Shown here: positions 54,168 through 64,000 of the stretch, piece by piece
How the letters are laid out: every line of letters starts with the position of its first letter
Numbering within the stretch: position 1 is the stretch's first letter
Origin: Dipteris shenzhenensis
Lineage: Eukaryota > Polypodiophyta > Polypodiopsida > Gleicheniales
DNA: 64,000 bases
Strand: one strand, 5' to 3'
Assembly (NCBI GenBank): GCA_047967505.1
Contig: CM106540.1
The notes under the pieces: generated by a model
What the model saw: the letters and a program-made list of their open reading frames with translations, nothing else
What the model was told of the DNA's origin: nothing
Database searches by the model: none
Translations under genes and position numbers: made by a program

Positions 54168-54422
54168 CTATCATTTATGTCACCGCCTATGTTAGTTGTA
54201 CTCGTGGTGTAGTTAGACTACCACATATGTTTTTGGTTTGGGTTCACATATGAACCACGTATTCTAGGTTTTGACATATAGGGTATTTCCCTCTTCTATT
54301 GTATTGTTGTTGTGTGCAAAAGTGAAGAAAGGCTTCACCCTCCAACCTTGTGTCCTCTCTCTTTTGTGTGTAGTGAAGAAAGCTAAACTTGAGTCTCCTA
54401 TCTCTTTCCCTTATTCTTTAGA
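54140..54422 (+). repeat. Copia-3 3' LTR
   Basis: 283 bp, TGTTGAGATATCAAGC to TTATTCTTTAGA, then AGATG. Confidence 0.97.
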
Positions 54423-54543
54423 AGATGACCCTCTGTCCTTGAAGGCACATTTTGTATCTAGATTTTGTATATTATTGCACTATTGAGTAAATTTTCCTTG
54501 TTTATGATTTTACTGTTCATTTCAATGTATATAATGGATTCTA

Positions 54544-54770
54544 TCAAATCCTAGAGGAATTTCACCATGGTGTAGAAGACAAAAGTGTATGAGATGCCAC
54601 AATGACCCCAAAAAGCCCAAAACCTACCACCATGGTGTGAATTTGGGCATTCTAGGAGACCCAAAATGCCAAAATTTGTGCCATGGTGGGTTTTGGGCTT
54701 TTTGGGGTCCTTGTGGCATCTCAGACACTTTTGTCTTCTGTGCCACAATGAATTTCCTCTAGGATTTGAC
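54544..54770. repeat. Long foldback hairpin 1
   Basis: The left arm begins TCAAATCCTAGAGGAATTTC and its reverse complement ends the element (GAATTTCCTCTAGGATTTGA). The arms pair with few mismatches for about 95-110 bp, including GATGCCACAA.GACCCCAAAA and AGCCCAAAACC(T/C)ACCA, and the loop is small. It could be a foldback MITE or a source of long hairpin RNA. No terminal TSD was confirmed. Confidence 0.85.
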
Positions 54771-55028
54771 AAAACTGATAATACTAGTAGTGCCTAGAAC
54801 TATCAAAGAGCATTAAATTGGTTTTGAATTTATCCTAAAAAGTAATAGATAAAGAAATGAAATCAAAATTAATATATAGTCTTTGACATGAAAGATGTTG
54901 AAATTATACATCATTTTATTACATTATGATAGGTTGAATATGTGTTTTCATGGTTGAAATGTCAATTTATGTCAAATCGAGGTGGAATTTCACCATGCCA
55001 CAAAATGCAAATGTGTCTAGGACATCGC

Positions 55029-55138
55029 AAGGAGCCCAGAATGCCCAAAACCTACCACAGGAAAAATTTGGGCATTCTGTCCCTCTAGAATTCCCAAATT
55101 TGCACCGTGGTGGGTTTTGGGCATTCTGGAAAACCTAG
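55029..55138. repeat. Foldback hairpin 2, related to hairpin 1
   Basis: The arms CCAGAATGCCCAAAACCTAC and the complement of GTGGGTTTTGGGCATTCTGG pair across a loop of about 40 bp. It shares the CCCAAAACCTACCAC and CACCATG motifs with hairpin 1, so both belong to one family. The outer arms are more diverged (54976-55028). Confidence 0.75.
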
Positions 55139-55379
55139 TGGTAATAGCACTAACATGGTCCTCTCCTACTGCCAATGATGTAGTTGTTACCCATCAATGC
55201 ATTGCCACCGTGAATGTTTGATCCAAATGCATTGACAAGAGCCAGGCGGTGCACCAAAATGACCTGGTTGGCACTTGGAGTAATGTTGGAGTACTCGATA
55301 GCACACGACAATGCCTTGCATTTCAATAGCTCCATAGGCTTATACTATAGAAAAATTTTCCTTCCTTAGAGTAAACGTC
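55139..55379. other. Spacer, nothing recognised
   Basis: Short minus-strand frame at 55150-55335 without domain signal. Confidence 0.4.
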
Positions 55380-55599
55380 CAAGGATTGACGAATGATCTT
55401 AAAACACTTGTCTTTAAGAGGTGGCTAAGAAGTAGTGGTATTAGACTAGACTTTCCCACCCTTCAGGAGGTTAAAGTGGAAGGGGAGAAGCTTAGGTGGC
55501 ACCTAAAACAAATAGACAAAAGATGAATTTGATTCATTAAAGACCATGATGAAGGTAGAGGAGGTGCAACTTTGGGAGTTGTTGATCATTTGAGCCAGG

Positions 55600-56060
55600 C
55601 TATTGGTAGGGTCCAGCCTCTTTTTGTAAGCAATGGGATAAGAATTGACTTTAACCATGGTAAAATTTCCTTTCAAATTTTCTATGTCTACACCCCAAAT
55701 TTGGGATAGAACTCTATTATGGTATGAAAAAATAGTGCAAGTAAACATGATTTTACTAAGGGATTTCAATATGGTTGAGTTTAGAAATGAAAGATGCCAT
55801 GGGCTTGGCAATGCCATTAGGGGTAGCAAGCTGACTGTGTAGAATTAACTTAAAAGAATCTTTTGAATTGTTGGACATCTTGAAAGACACTTCTTTCACA
55901 TGGTCCTATAACCAAATAGGCCAAAATCATAGAAAACCAGAATAGACAAAGCTTATATATCAAGAGCAATTTTAGATGAAGCCATATGTTGCAAAAGCAA
56001 TGCCTTATTGTCTCTCCCATTCTTGGACCACAAACCCAGCTTGGTTTACTCTAGAGAAAG
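55600..56060 (+). pseudogene. LINE-1 endonuclease remains
   Basis: GKISFQIFYVYTPNLG and LLRDFNMVEFRNERC (family: GGDFN....E) are the APE endonuclease core. FTWSYNQIGQNH.KPRIDKAY with ALLSLPFLDHKPSLV then follow, giving the ...TW......RIDR and S...DH.P endonuclease C-terminus. Active enzymes nick target DNA to prime reverse transcription. Confidence 0.75.
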
Positions 56061-56639
56061 GGGATGGTAGAAGAGCTAGAACATGGTTCAAAGATTCCTT
56101 ATGTTCAAAACAAAGTAACCAATATCTACCACAAAGGCTTTAGAGGCACTGCTAGTATTACTAACAAGTGGATGAGAGCCACAAAAAGAACCAAGGTCTT
56201 TCTTAGAGCCATTAAGAAGAGAGTAGATAACACACGAGTCAAGAGGAGATAGGATCTTGAGGAACAGATCAAAACTCTTGAGGAAGACCCAACCAAGCAA
56301 GGTTAGATATGCTTGAAGACTTGTAAGGCATCACTTTGAGTAGAAACTCTAATAGAAGTGTCTCAAGCTAAAATTTATGCAAGGGAATGGTTGGTAGGGA
56401 AAGGAGATCATGCTAATGAGTACATGTTTAGGATCCTTAGAAAGAAGCACATGTAGGAGACTCTAGAGTGTTTCGAGAATAGGATAGCCAAATAGTTTTA
56501 GACTTGAAGGAGATCATGAAAATCGTCACTTCTGATTTCCAATGCCTTCTTGGAGAACCAAAGATAATCACCAAAGAAAATTCTAGGGCTAGATACTTAT
56601 GCCGTAATGTAAGGAAAAAATGATGGCCAGCTTTGATGC

Positions 56640-57530
56640 ATATTTTTTGGATAGAGAGCTGACACTAGAGGAACTAAAGGGAGTTGTTGACCAAATGACA
56701 TAGGGAAAAACCCTATGGGAAGATGGTTTACTAGTTTAATTTTATCAGGTTCTCTGAGATACAATAGGCCCCTAACTTTTAAAGATATGGGAGGAGTCTT
56801 TGGAAAGAGGGTAGACCCAAGAATAAACACAGATATGGATAAAGCTAGTCTCGAAAGGAGGGCCAAAGGATGAGCTAAAGAATTGGCAACCCTTAACAAT
56901 GATTAACATCAACTATAAGATTTTTGCAAAGGCATTGGCCTCTAGACTCAAGGATAAGATGCAAGTATGGATCAAGGAAGAACAAAAAGGGTAAATTAAG
57001 GAGAGACACATTTTGGAGGCAAACCTGACACTTTGGAGGGGCTAGAATATGCAAAGGAAACTTAGCAAGAAATTTGCTTCCTAAAAGTTACTTTTGATAG
57101 AGCTTACAATAGAATGGATTGGGAATTCATTGTTTCTTCTCTACAGGACATGGGGGTCAGTATTAACTTTATATTCTTTGTAGATATTATGCTTCAGTAG
57201 GCCAAAGGAAAGGTTGAGATAAATGAGAAAACCTCCTCTCCACTTGTGCTAAAGAGTCTGTCAGACAGGGTTGTATGCTTGCCCCATGCTTTTTGCTATT
57301 GACGCTATAGGTTGGGTAATATAGGATGGGGTCAACATGGGTACTATCAATGGTATCCAAGTTCAAGGAGGAGATGCTCAGATTATACCAACAATTTGCT
57401 GATGATACTAATCTAACACCCCGTAACGACATCCAGTCGGTAGAAAACGTTCTGAGATGCTTAGAAGTTTTTTGTTGTCCTTCTCAATCTCCAAGATCAA
57501 CCATGAAAAGATGGGAATTTTTGGCATGAT
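56640..57530 (+). pseudogene. LINE-1 reverse transcriptase remains
   Basis: Reads DELKNWQPLTMININYKIFA, KALASRLKD then EEQKG*IKERHILEANLTL, and VTFDRAYNRMDWEF (family: D...AYD...W.F). RVCQTGLYACPMLFAIDAIG is the G.RQGCPLSPLLF block, and FADDTNLT is the catalytic (F/Y)ADD. SISKINHEKMGIFG ends it. There are many frame changes. Confidence 0.8.
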
Positions 57531-58180
57531 CATGCACATTCCCCAGTAAGCCCTCAGCGTGAGGCATAGTTCCCCTCAGCATGAGGCACATTCGACAGTA
57601 AGTACTCAGTACAAGGCAGTCCCATTGACATTAGCTCAGTTTGATTCTCATGATGCATAGCCATATTCTTCATGCATGGATCCGACTCCATTTACTATCA
57701 CATCAGATGCAAACACGCAACAAGAGTTCATCATTGAACATGCAATCTTACAGCAAGTGAGTCCTCAATACAAGGCACTAACATCTCCAGCCACATGCTA
57801 AGATTTATGCCACTGTGCATTCAGCTCTTCAGGTGATTCCATTCTAGCATCCATCATTGATTCTTTCACCTCTAACATAGAGCACACCATGGACACAATA
57901 GTTCCTACCAGGAGTACAGATCAGTAGATTAGTCTTCAAGACATTCTAGCATCGATGCAGTCATGCTGCATTGCACCACCCTTGGATCCAATGATCACCA
58001 ACTCTTTCTATCAGCATATCATTCCTCAGCATGAGGATATGTATCCATCAGTGTGGTCCTACCCTAGTGCAGTGGACATCATCAGGTTCAACCAGGTATG
58101 TCTTTTCTCTGAGCATTTTGGTCTGAGCACATTTTTCTGAGCATGGCCTATATTGTGATTTCGTAGACAATTTTATCATA
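57531..58180. other. Unassigned, CAGCATGAGGCA-type repeats
   Basis: Several variants of CCTCAGC(A/G)TGAGGCA and AGTACAAGGCA(G/C)T occur at 57550-57780. The stretch might be a decayed coding repeat, but no frame is convincing. Confidence 0.4.
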
Positions 58181-58320
58181 ACATCACACACCATTTAGTC
58201 ATAAAACTACCCCAAGAAGATACTATATACATTTCTACCCCACAAAGATGCCGCTAACATCACACACCCTTTAGTCATAAAAGTACCCCACAAAGATGCT
58301 ATATACATTTAATTACATTT
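58181..58320 (+). repeat. 76-bp tandem duplication
   Basis: ACATCACACACC(A/C)TTTAGTC at 58181 recurs at 58257, each followed by TACCCCA(C)AAGA and TATATACATTT. Confidence 0.85.
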
Positions 58321-58332
58321 CTTTCCGATAGT

Positions 58333-59290
58333 ATTTAGGGCTTATAATATCCCTTTATTCACAAAACTACTTTTCATGTCTACTTCATTTCAACACCCTC
58401 CACCTATATCATCCATCATTCATACTATCATGATAGATAGTGATTTATCGATGAAATGATTGCAAGTCACATGGTGAAGAATTTAGGGTGCAAATTTGCA
58501 TGCATCTATGCCGAAACATTTATTAGTTGCATCAAGGAGATACTTTAAGATTCAATTCACCATGATGATCATTTGTACACAACTCATAATTTTGACATGC
58601 AAACCTTAACTAAGATATGACATGATTGTCACATCTCTAGCAAATAGAAAAAGTTTTATGAAACCAACATGCTCAAAATTGAATATGTGATATTGAGATT
58701 AATATTCATGGGTACTCACATGATGTACTAATAGTTCTTCAATATGATTACTACATCTCTAGCAAATGAAATAGGTGCAAGACACCATAAAAGTTATGCA
58801 TGTTCAATACTAGGGCATCACAAGCAAAATTAATTGCTTGAAGGGAAAAACTCATGTCAAATCACTAGACTCAATCTTCTTTACTGATGTCATCCACATA
58901 GATATTGCGATGATGCCTTCTCTCTTTGATGGGGGCATTGAATGCAATGTCATTACACATCATGTCAGCCATAGCACCTGCATAAGAAGGCAAAAAGCTA
59001 AAATAGATCAATCAATATCAATGCCTCATTGATAATAATATTCTCCAACAAATAGGTTTAAAAAGATAAAAGATGAGAGTAACATACTTACTAGTCATCT
59101 GGAAGATTAACAACCATTTCCACATCTTCGGAGTCATTTAGAGTCCCATAGTTGCTTAACACATTTCCCTTTCCTTTTTGTCCATCCAAAAATGGTTGCA
59201 ATATAGAATTGCAAATGTCAGGATCATTCTCAATAGATAAGCATGCTCTCCCAGAATGCACGCATGCTTGTCCCAGCACCTAAGTCCACC
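58333..59290. other. AT-rich spacer, one acidic minus-strand frame
   Basis: Mostly AT-rich filler. A 62-codon minus frame at 59279-59091 ends in an acidic stretch (NYGTLNDSEDVEMVVNLPDD); nothing ties it to a family. Confidence 0.35.
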
Positions 59291-59422
59291 ACATGTCTAG
59301 AAATTGGACACAACAACTCCAAGAAGTACAACATCATGCATGGAGCCTTCTCCAATGCACCTCTCCATGGAATACTCTCTCCATGTTTTTACAAGGTGGC
59401 AGATGGCTTTATATGGCAATTG

Positions 59423-59520
59423 CTAGTCAATGGGTAGAGAAGATTCTTAAATGGGAGTCAAATGGCATCTCGATTGGATCTACTAGTCAATGGGTGGAGA
59501 AGTTTCCTAAATGGGAGTCA
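59423..59520 (+). repeat. 60-bp tandem duplication
   Basis: CTAGTCAATGGGT(A/G)GAGAAG at 59423 and 59483, in frame (QWVEKILKWES / QWVEKFPKWES). Confidence 0.85.
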
Positions 59521-59625
59521 GAGGGTAATGAGATGGTTGCTCCTTGGAGTCAAAGCTTATTTGCAAAGAACTTATTTGGAGGCTTTTTTTTTTAAGAAGG
59601 AATTAAGGGAACCTTTGTAGCTGTT

Positions 59626-59745
59626 GGAATCTCGCAAGTCTCTGGGTCTAAATCAGTTAACAACAAAGCAATGTATGGAATCTCGTAAGTCTTTGGGTCT
59701 AAATAGTTCTAAATGGGTTGACAACAAAGCAATATATAGGAAAAT
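59626..59745 (+). repeat. 51-bp tandem duplication
   Basis: GGAATCTCG(C/T)AAGTCT at 59626 and 59677, in frame (ESRKSLGLN twice), followed by CAACAAAGCAAT in both copies. Confidence 0.85.
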
Positions 59746-61682
59746 GATGGAGTCACTCAAAACTTGTGAACATTGGACTAATAAGTTGATAACTCTAATT
59801 CCTAAGAAAGTGAATAGATTGGTGGTCGTATAATGGAGACCTATATGTATCCCAAACTTGCCAAGGCCTTAACTTTAAGGTGAAGAAATTTCTTCTAGAT
59901 TTGATGTTTTTATTAATTTGGCCCTAGATTATGCATTAGCATGTAGAGGAAGGTGTATTTCCCTTAGCTTCACCTTAGACCTGGATAAAGCTTATGATAT
60001 AACCAAGTAGAATTTATTGTTTGAGGCATCCTAGAAGGAACGGTTTGGTTCTTGGTCTTGCAAAATGATTCAGATGCGCTTCTTGGTCAAGCTAAAGTTG
60101 TAGTTGTAGTGTATGAGAGAGTTTTCTTTGGAAAGGTTGGCTATAGGGTAAGGGTGCCATCTAGCTCCTCTGTTGTTTGCTCTACTCTTGTAAGCTACCT
60201 CTACAAAGAGAAGTTGGATCACCTCTTAGCAATAGTGAACAGATTTTGCAAAGTCTAGGCTCAGTTTGTAATCAAGGTAAGATCCTTTCATTTTTGTAAG
60301 GTTCAAACAAAAGACCATCGTGGCTTGACAAGTATTGCTTCACTTAGTAGAATCTAGAGGCACCTTAGTTATTAGCTAGGTGTAGTGCTGACCTTGAAAC
60401 AAAGGTTTTAGTGGATGTTATCATGATTATGAAGAAACTAGCTCCTTGGAGATCAAGCATCCTCATGTGGAATGCAAGGATTATCATCCTTAATAATGTT
60501 AGCTGAACCAATCCTTGTCTCATCTTTGCATTGTGTTGCTTCTTAGAAGAGGCTACATAAAGAGTTCCATAACTTCTATGGGATAAAGAGGATGGAAGTC
60601 AAAGGTTTCATGTGATGCAGTGCTATTGTGGCTTCAAAGGGGGAGGATAAGGTGTACCCAATTTGAGACTCAAATCGCTAGCCCTAAGTAGTAAAAATGT
60701 TATTGAATACAAATCCATGGGTGGGATGTATGAGGTGGTTTTATGGGCCAAGCCGTGGGGTCAGGGCTAGTTGTTGGAATTTCAGAGGCTAGTAGGAGTA
60801 GATGTTGTCACAACTCCCATACAAGTTGAAAGGCTCAAAAAGTCTATTAGTATGCTGTGGTGGATTGTCACCAAAGGGTAAGCGTGGATTGAGAGGGGAT
60901 GCTAGTCTTGAAGATTCAATCTTGGGAACCACTGGTAATGTTGAACCTACACAAGATCTGGGTTTTGCAAGATAGAGGTCTGGTCAAGTGGAAACACTTG
61001 GGGATATTGTTAGTTGCAACATGAGCTTCCTTTGAGAAAATTTGCCACATGTATCATGTCAAGCTTTCAAATAGAGTTGATCTCAGTGCTGCTTGCTATG
61101 GGGAAGGAATGGCCTACCAACTTGACATGTTTGGGAAGGATTTCCCTTTTGGAGTGGGTAACCCAAGAAGATTCAATGTTTCAATATCCTAATGTATTTA
61201 TGCCAAAGGTTCGATTTTGGCTAGACTAAATAGAGTTTGAGGAATGGACATGGGTTGCTAGGTTGTGGAGGTGGAGGCTCCTACTTTTATTATGTTCCAA
61301 TTTTGTTTATTTTTTCTCTACAAAAAGTTTTTCATTTTCTCTCTTTGATAGAATCTTTCAAATTTACTTCAGGTAGGTCCACAATGTTTCACCCATCTTT
61401 TATGGTTGTGTTTCATTGTCAACAGGTTTGGTTTAAGCTACAAGCTGCCATAAGGATCGATGGGCTTTGGCACCAATTATGTCTTCAAGGTCGGTTTTGA
61501 TGCTGTCTATTAGGAGATGTGGCAAGGTTCCTTAGTGTTTGTCTAAGAGAGAAAGCGTTGCATTCACTCTAGTGTTGCATAATCTGGCCAATTTTTAGCA
61601 TAGGAATGTGTTGAGACAAGAGGTAGACGTGATGGTATTGATGAGTAAGGCTGGTCTATATTATATGCAACACTAGATTGAA

Positions 61683-61864
61683 CGTGTGCGTGCACACACG
61701 CACACACACATACATGCACGCACACGCACAGATGCACAGATGCACACACACACACAAACATGCACACACACGCACACGCACACACACATGCATGTGCATG
61801 CACGCACACACACACACGCACATTCATGCATGCTACATCCATCCATACATACATATGTATATGC
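61683..61864. repeat. CA/GT-rich microsatellite
   Basis: Long alternating purine-pyrimidine tract of CACA, CACG and CATG steps ending in CATACATACATATGTATATG. Such sequence can adopt Z-DNA. Open frames on both strands here are low-complexity artefacts. Confidence 0.95.
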
Positions 61865-62580
61865 ATTGGCTATGGCAGGTAAGCTCAAAAAAGTGACCTA
61901 TATGAGTTTGAAAATGCTTTGGTGTAAGACTTTGTTTAAGCTTTACAACTATGCTCTACACTTTTCTCTTAATATATATTTAACTTTGTTGTTTTGGGTG
62001 GAGAAAGAGCAATGTGGAGTTCAACTTATGAAGCACTTTGCCCAATCCATGTCTTTGATGCTTGGTTTGGGGTGTCATCTCTTTTCCAATATCCCAACTA
62101 TAATGCCTTATACAAGGAATTCAAGAGAAAAGTAAAGTAGAAGCCCTCCTGTACCATCATTTCCACTACATTTTTTGGAGACACACCCTCTTGAGAGAAA
62201 AAAAATAAAGGGCTTGGAGGTGCTTGCAAAGAAAGGTAGTAGGCAGTGTAAGTAGCTTATTACTAGGCTCCTCCCCCCTCCACAACAACACATTTCTAAA
62301 GCTAGTGATATGGTTACCACACAAGTGCAAAGAAAGTATGGCACTAGCAGTAGAGAGCGATCTTGAATTTTTATATTTGAAAAACTTTAAAGATACATCA
62401 AGAGACTCTATCATTTTCTTTCTCCTACTTTTTGCATGCCTATGTTTCCACAATATGGCTAGCTCTTCCACAAATATGAGCAAACTTATCTTTGAGCTCT
62501 CTTGAATACACATACATCTTTGTCACGCTAGCTACTTGCACCCCATGTAGTACTTCAGTCTGCATTTATTAGTGCATTTA
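61865..62580. other. Spacer, nothing recognised
   Basis: Short overlapping frames on both strands (such as 62224-62505 plus and 62513-62166 minus) without domain signals. Confidence 0.4.
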
Positions 62581-62599
62581 TAAACTCAAGATAGTGCAT

Positions 62600-62770
62600 A
62601 TCAACATGCATGGTAGTGAATATCATAAATATGGATGAGACATTTGAATGTGTCAACATGCATGGTAGTGCATATCATAACTATGGATGAGCCATTTGAA
62701 TGTGTCAACATGCATGGTAGTGCATATCATAATATGGATTAAACTTTTGATTGTGTCAACATTCATGGGC
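62600..62770 (+). repeat. 52-bp tandem array, three and a half units
   Basis: CAACATGCATGGTAGTG starts at about 62602, 62654 and 62706, with a diverged unit at 62759. Each is followed by (C/A)ATATCATAA..ATGGATGA. Confidence 0.85.
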
Positions 62771-62786
62771 ACATAAGGGGTTCATA

Positions 62787-63090
62787 ACCATTGGACACGT
62801 TCACATATGGTACAAGCATACCAATCTACATTTTTAGGTAGATGTCACACCTACAAACACTCGACCATTGGAGACATTCAATTACGGTGTAAGCATAGCA
62901 ATCTACACTATTAGGTAGATGCAGCATGTATGGTCAAAAATGAGAAATTATGGATGAAACTTTTGACTATGTCAACATGCATGGCCCCCTATAGAGGTTC
63001 ATGACCATTGGATACATTCATGTATGGTGTAAGCATACCAATCCACATTTTTAGGCAAATGCACATGTATGATAAAAAATAAGTTGTTGA
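62787..63090 (+). repeat. Dispersed ACCATTGGA(C/G/T)AC repeats
   Basis: ACCATTGGANACATTCA followed by GTNTAAGCATA.CAATC and TTAGGTAGATG occurs at 62787, 62863 and 63004 with irregular spacing. A further CAACATGCATGG of the previous array lies between them at 62971. Confidence 0.8.
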
Positions 63091-64000
63091 TGCTCCACCA
63101 TAGGAATGAGGTTAGAATGTGACAAACAATTTTGAGTACATAGGCCTTTCTAAGAAAAAGGTCCCTGCATGGTCTCATAACTATAACACACATATTATAA
63201 GTATACTACTCATGCACAAGTTTTAACCAAAATAAAGCATCGAAGAGGGCTTCAAGCAATTTGAAATAAACCTCACACAGTTCAAAAGCAATAGAAAGTA
63301 AAAATTCTTTATTATGGTCCACTAGGCTCAAAAGCAATAGAAAGTAAAAAGTAGAAAGCCTCAAGTAGACAGCCAAGGGTTGTCTCACCCTATGGTTGTT
63401 CTTTGTCTTTCGGAAGCACAAGATAGCGGTAGTGTTGAGATTGACATGTTCTTTGAATGAGACTATGTTTAGGCATTCTATGATTGTGTGGGACATCTCA
63501 TATTTCTGTATGTTGCTTTGGAAGCATTCCCATCTTGTTGAGGTTTGCAGTCTTGATATTTCTTAGAGAATAGGCTTGTCAACTCTAAGTGTATTTGTTT
63601 TCTATTGTACTAAGCAAGAATAGATTGCCAATGGATGCAATGCAAGAAAGTGCTACATATGCAAGACCATACACTCAAATGTTTGTTGGGTCAAATGTGA
63701 CACTTGTCATCGTCCGTCCTTGCGATCTATGTATTATTCTCACAGTTATGGTTGTATTGGAAATTATTTTTGCGTGATTGTGTTTAGGTGAGTTTTTGCC
63801 TGCTTGAAATTCCTTTTTGTTTTTTTGTATTGGTATCCAAGTTGGTGGTACTATTTCATCATATAGTTGATGGCTCTCATATAGTTGGTAGTACTCTTTC
63901 ATCATATAGTCGATGATGCAGATACCGAACCTTGGACCCAATCTTGCTATTGGAAGAGAATCCAAACTATCGACTTGTGTTCTGTCGTCCTTGCCTCTTG
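63091..64000. other. Unassigned end of window
   Basis: No domain recognised. Contains a duplicated CTAGGCTCAAAAGCAATAGA-like segment (63280-63350) and a TTTCATCATATAGT(T/C)GATG direct repeat (63846 and 63897). Confidence 0.45.

Larger units (their letters stand above)
48967..54422 (+). mobile_element. Copia-3: young, almost intact Ty1/Copia element
   Basis: A 5,456-bp element with 283-bp LTRs that differ at 4 positions by my count, a 5-bp TSD (AGATG), an exact primer site, a polypurine tract and one long Gag-Pol reading frame broken once, by a 1-base deletion near 52905-52912. All domains carry intact catalytic motifs. The last base pair of the 3' LTR has changed from CA to GA. It inserted 27 bp downstream of the H3-like stop codon. 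The low LTR divergence and open frames make it the most recent insertion in the window and possibly a source of Pol for others. Confidence 0.97.
55380..57530 (+). mobile_element. LINE-1: decayed L1-like non-LTR retrotransposon
   Basis: No LTRs. The plus strand, read through stops and frameshifts, shows an APE-type endonuclease at 55600-56060 and a non-LTR reverse transcriptase at about 56640-57530. The 5' end and 3' tail are not defined; no poly-A or TSD could be seen. Confidence 0.75.
59290..61500 (+). mobile_element. LINE-2: second decayed L1-like element
   Basis: The RT part reads KLITLIPKKVN (59786) and LDLDKAYDITK*NLLF (59980). GCHLAPLLFAL (60145) follows, then the post-RT block G.GVPNLRLKSLALSSKNVI (60650-60710) and VLWAKPWGQG (60738). 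All of these are typical of plant L1 Pol in order. The C-terminal zone to about 61500 includes an 87-codon frame at 61237. Two local tandem duplications (59423-59520 and 59626-59745) sit in the 5' half. Ends are undefined. Confidence 0.65.

Noticed and set aside
61564-61896. Cys/Val-rich and His/Thr-rich frames
   Set aside because: They are translations of the CA/GT microsatellite.
62600-63090. CRISPR-like array
   Set aside because: The repeats are contiguous and imperfect without unique spacers of constant length, and the context is plant nuclear DNA.

Overview
The window looks like a stretch of nuclear DNA from a land plant with a large, retrotransposon-filled genome. The evidence is the plant-type Ty1/Copia and Ty3/Gypsy elements with initiator-Met-tRNA primer sites (TGGTATCAGAGC and close variants), L1-like LINEs, AT-rich CpG-poor filler and layers of nested insertions. 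I cannot name the species from sequence alone. No rRNA, tRNA, CRISPR or bacterial-type operon was seen, and no intact host gene could be proven.

Layout. 1-7857: a decayed minus-strand Gypsy chromovirus (Gypsy-1) with a C-terminal chromodomain, plus a second copy of its leader beyond the 3' LTR. 8490-8810: a microsatellite and a tandem repeat with two perfect G-boxes. 9000-12060: a CpG-rich, TE-free island ending in an apparently perfect 518-bp tandem duplication; this is the best candidate for a host gene edge. 13475-19133: decayed plus-strand Copia-1, cut off by Gypsy-2 (19134-23700). 23700-24370: a decayed coiled-coil frame on the minus strand. 26268-41900: three related minus-strand Copia relics (X, Y, Z). 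Relic X is split by two later elements: Copia-2 (27950-33199, TSD CATGC, no integrase) and a short element that encodes only Gag (34022-36672, TSD TAAGT). 41901-46777: plus-strand Copia-W. 46778-48966: a non-TE island holding a histone H3-like pseudogene. 48967-54422: Copia-3, the youngest and most complete element, with 283-bp LTRs, TSD AGATG and one frameshift. 54544-55138: two long foldback hairpins. 55380-57530 and 59290-61500: two L1-like LINE relics. 61683-64000: a CA-rich microsatellite, tandem repeats and unassigned DNA.

The most unusual item is at 47824-48935. It starts with an H3-like N-terminus, runs into a long Ser/Pro-rich tail with repeated SPP/SPK motifs, and ends with a histone H3 globular domain (conserved ALREIR, EIAQ, LQEA and LCAIHAK blocks). 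There is no intron between the tail and the stop. A TGGGCC site, a TATA box and a telo-box (AAACCCTAA) lie 80-110 bp upstream of the downstream ATG, an arrangement typical of plant genes active in dividing cells. It now carries stops and one frameshift, and Copia-3 inserted 27 bp after its stop codon. It looks like the relic of a tail-expanded H3 variant.

The elements also record events in order. The X relic came first, then the Gag-only element and Copia-2 landed in it. Copia-3 is younger still (4 differences between its LTRs by eye, against 8 in the Gag-only element). Several elements later gained internal tandem duplications.
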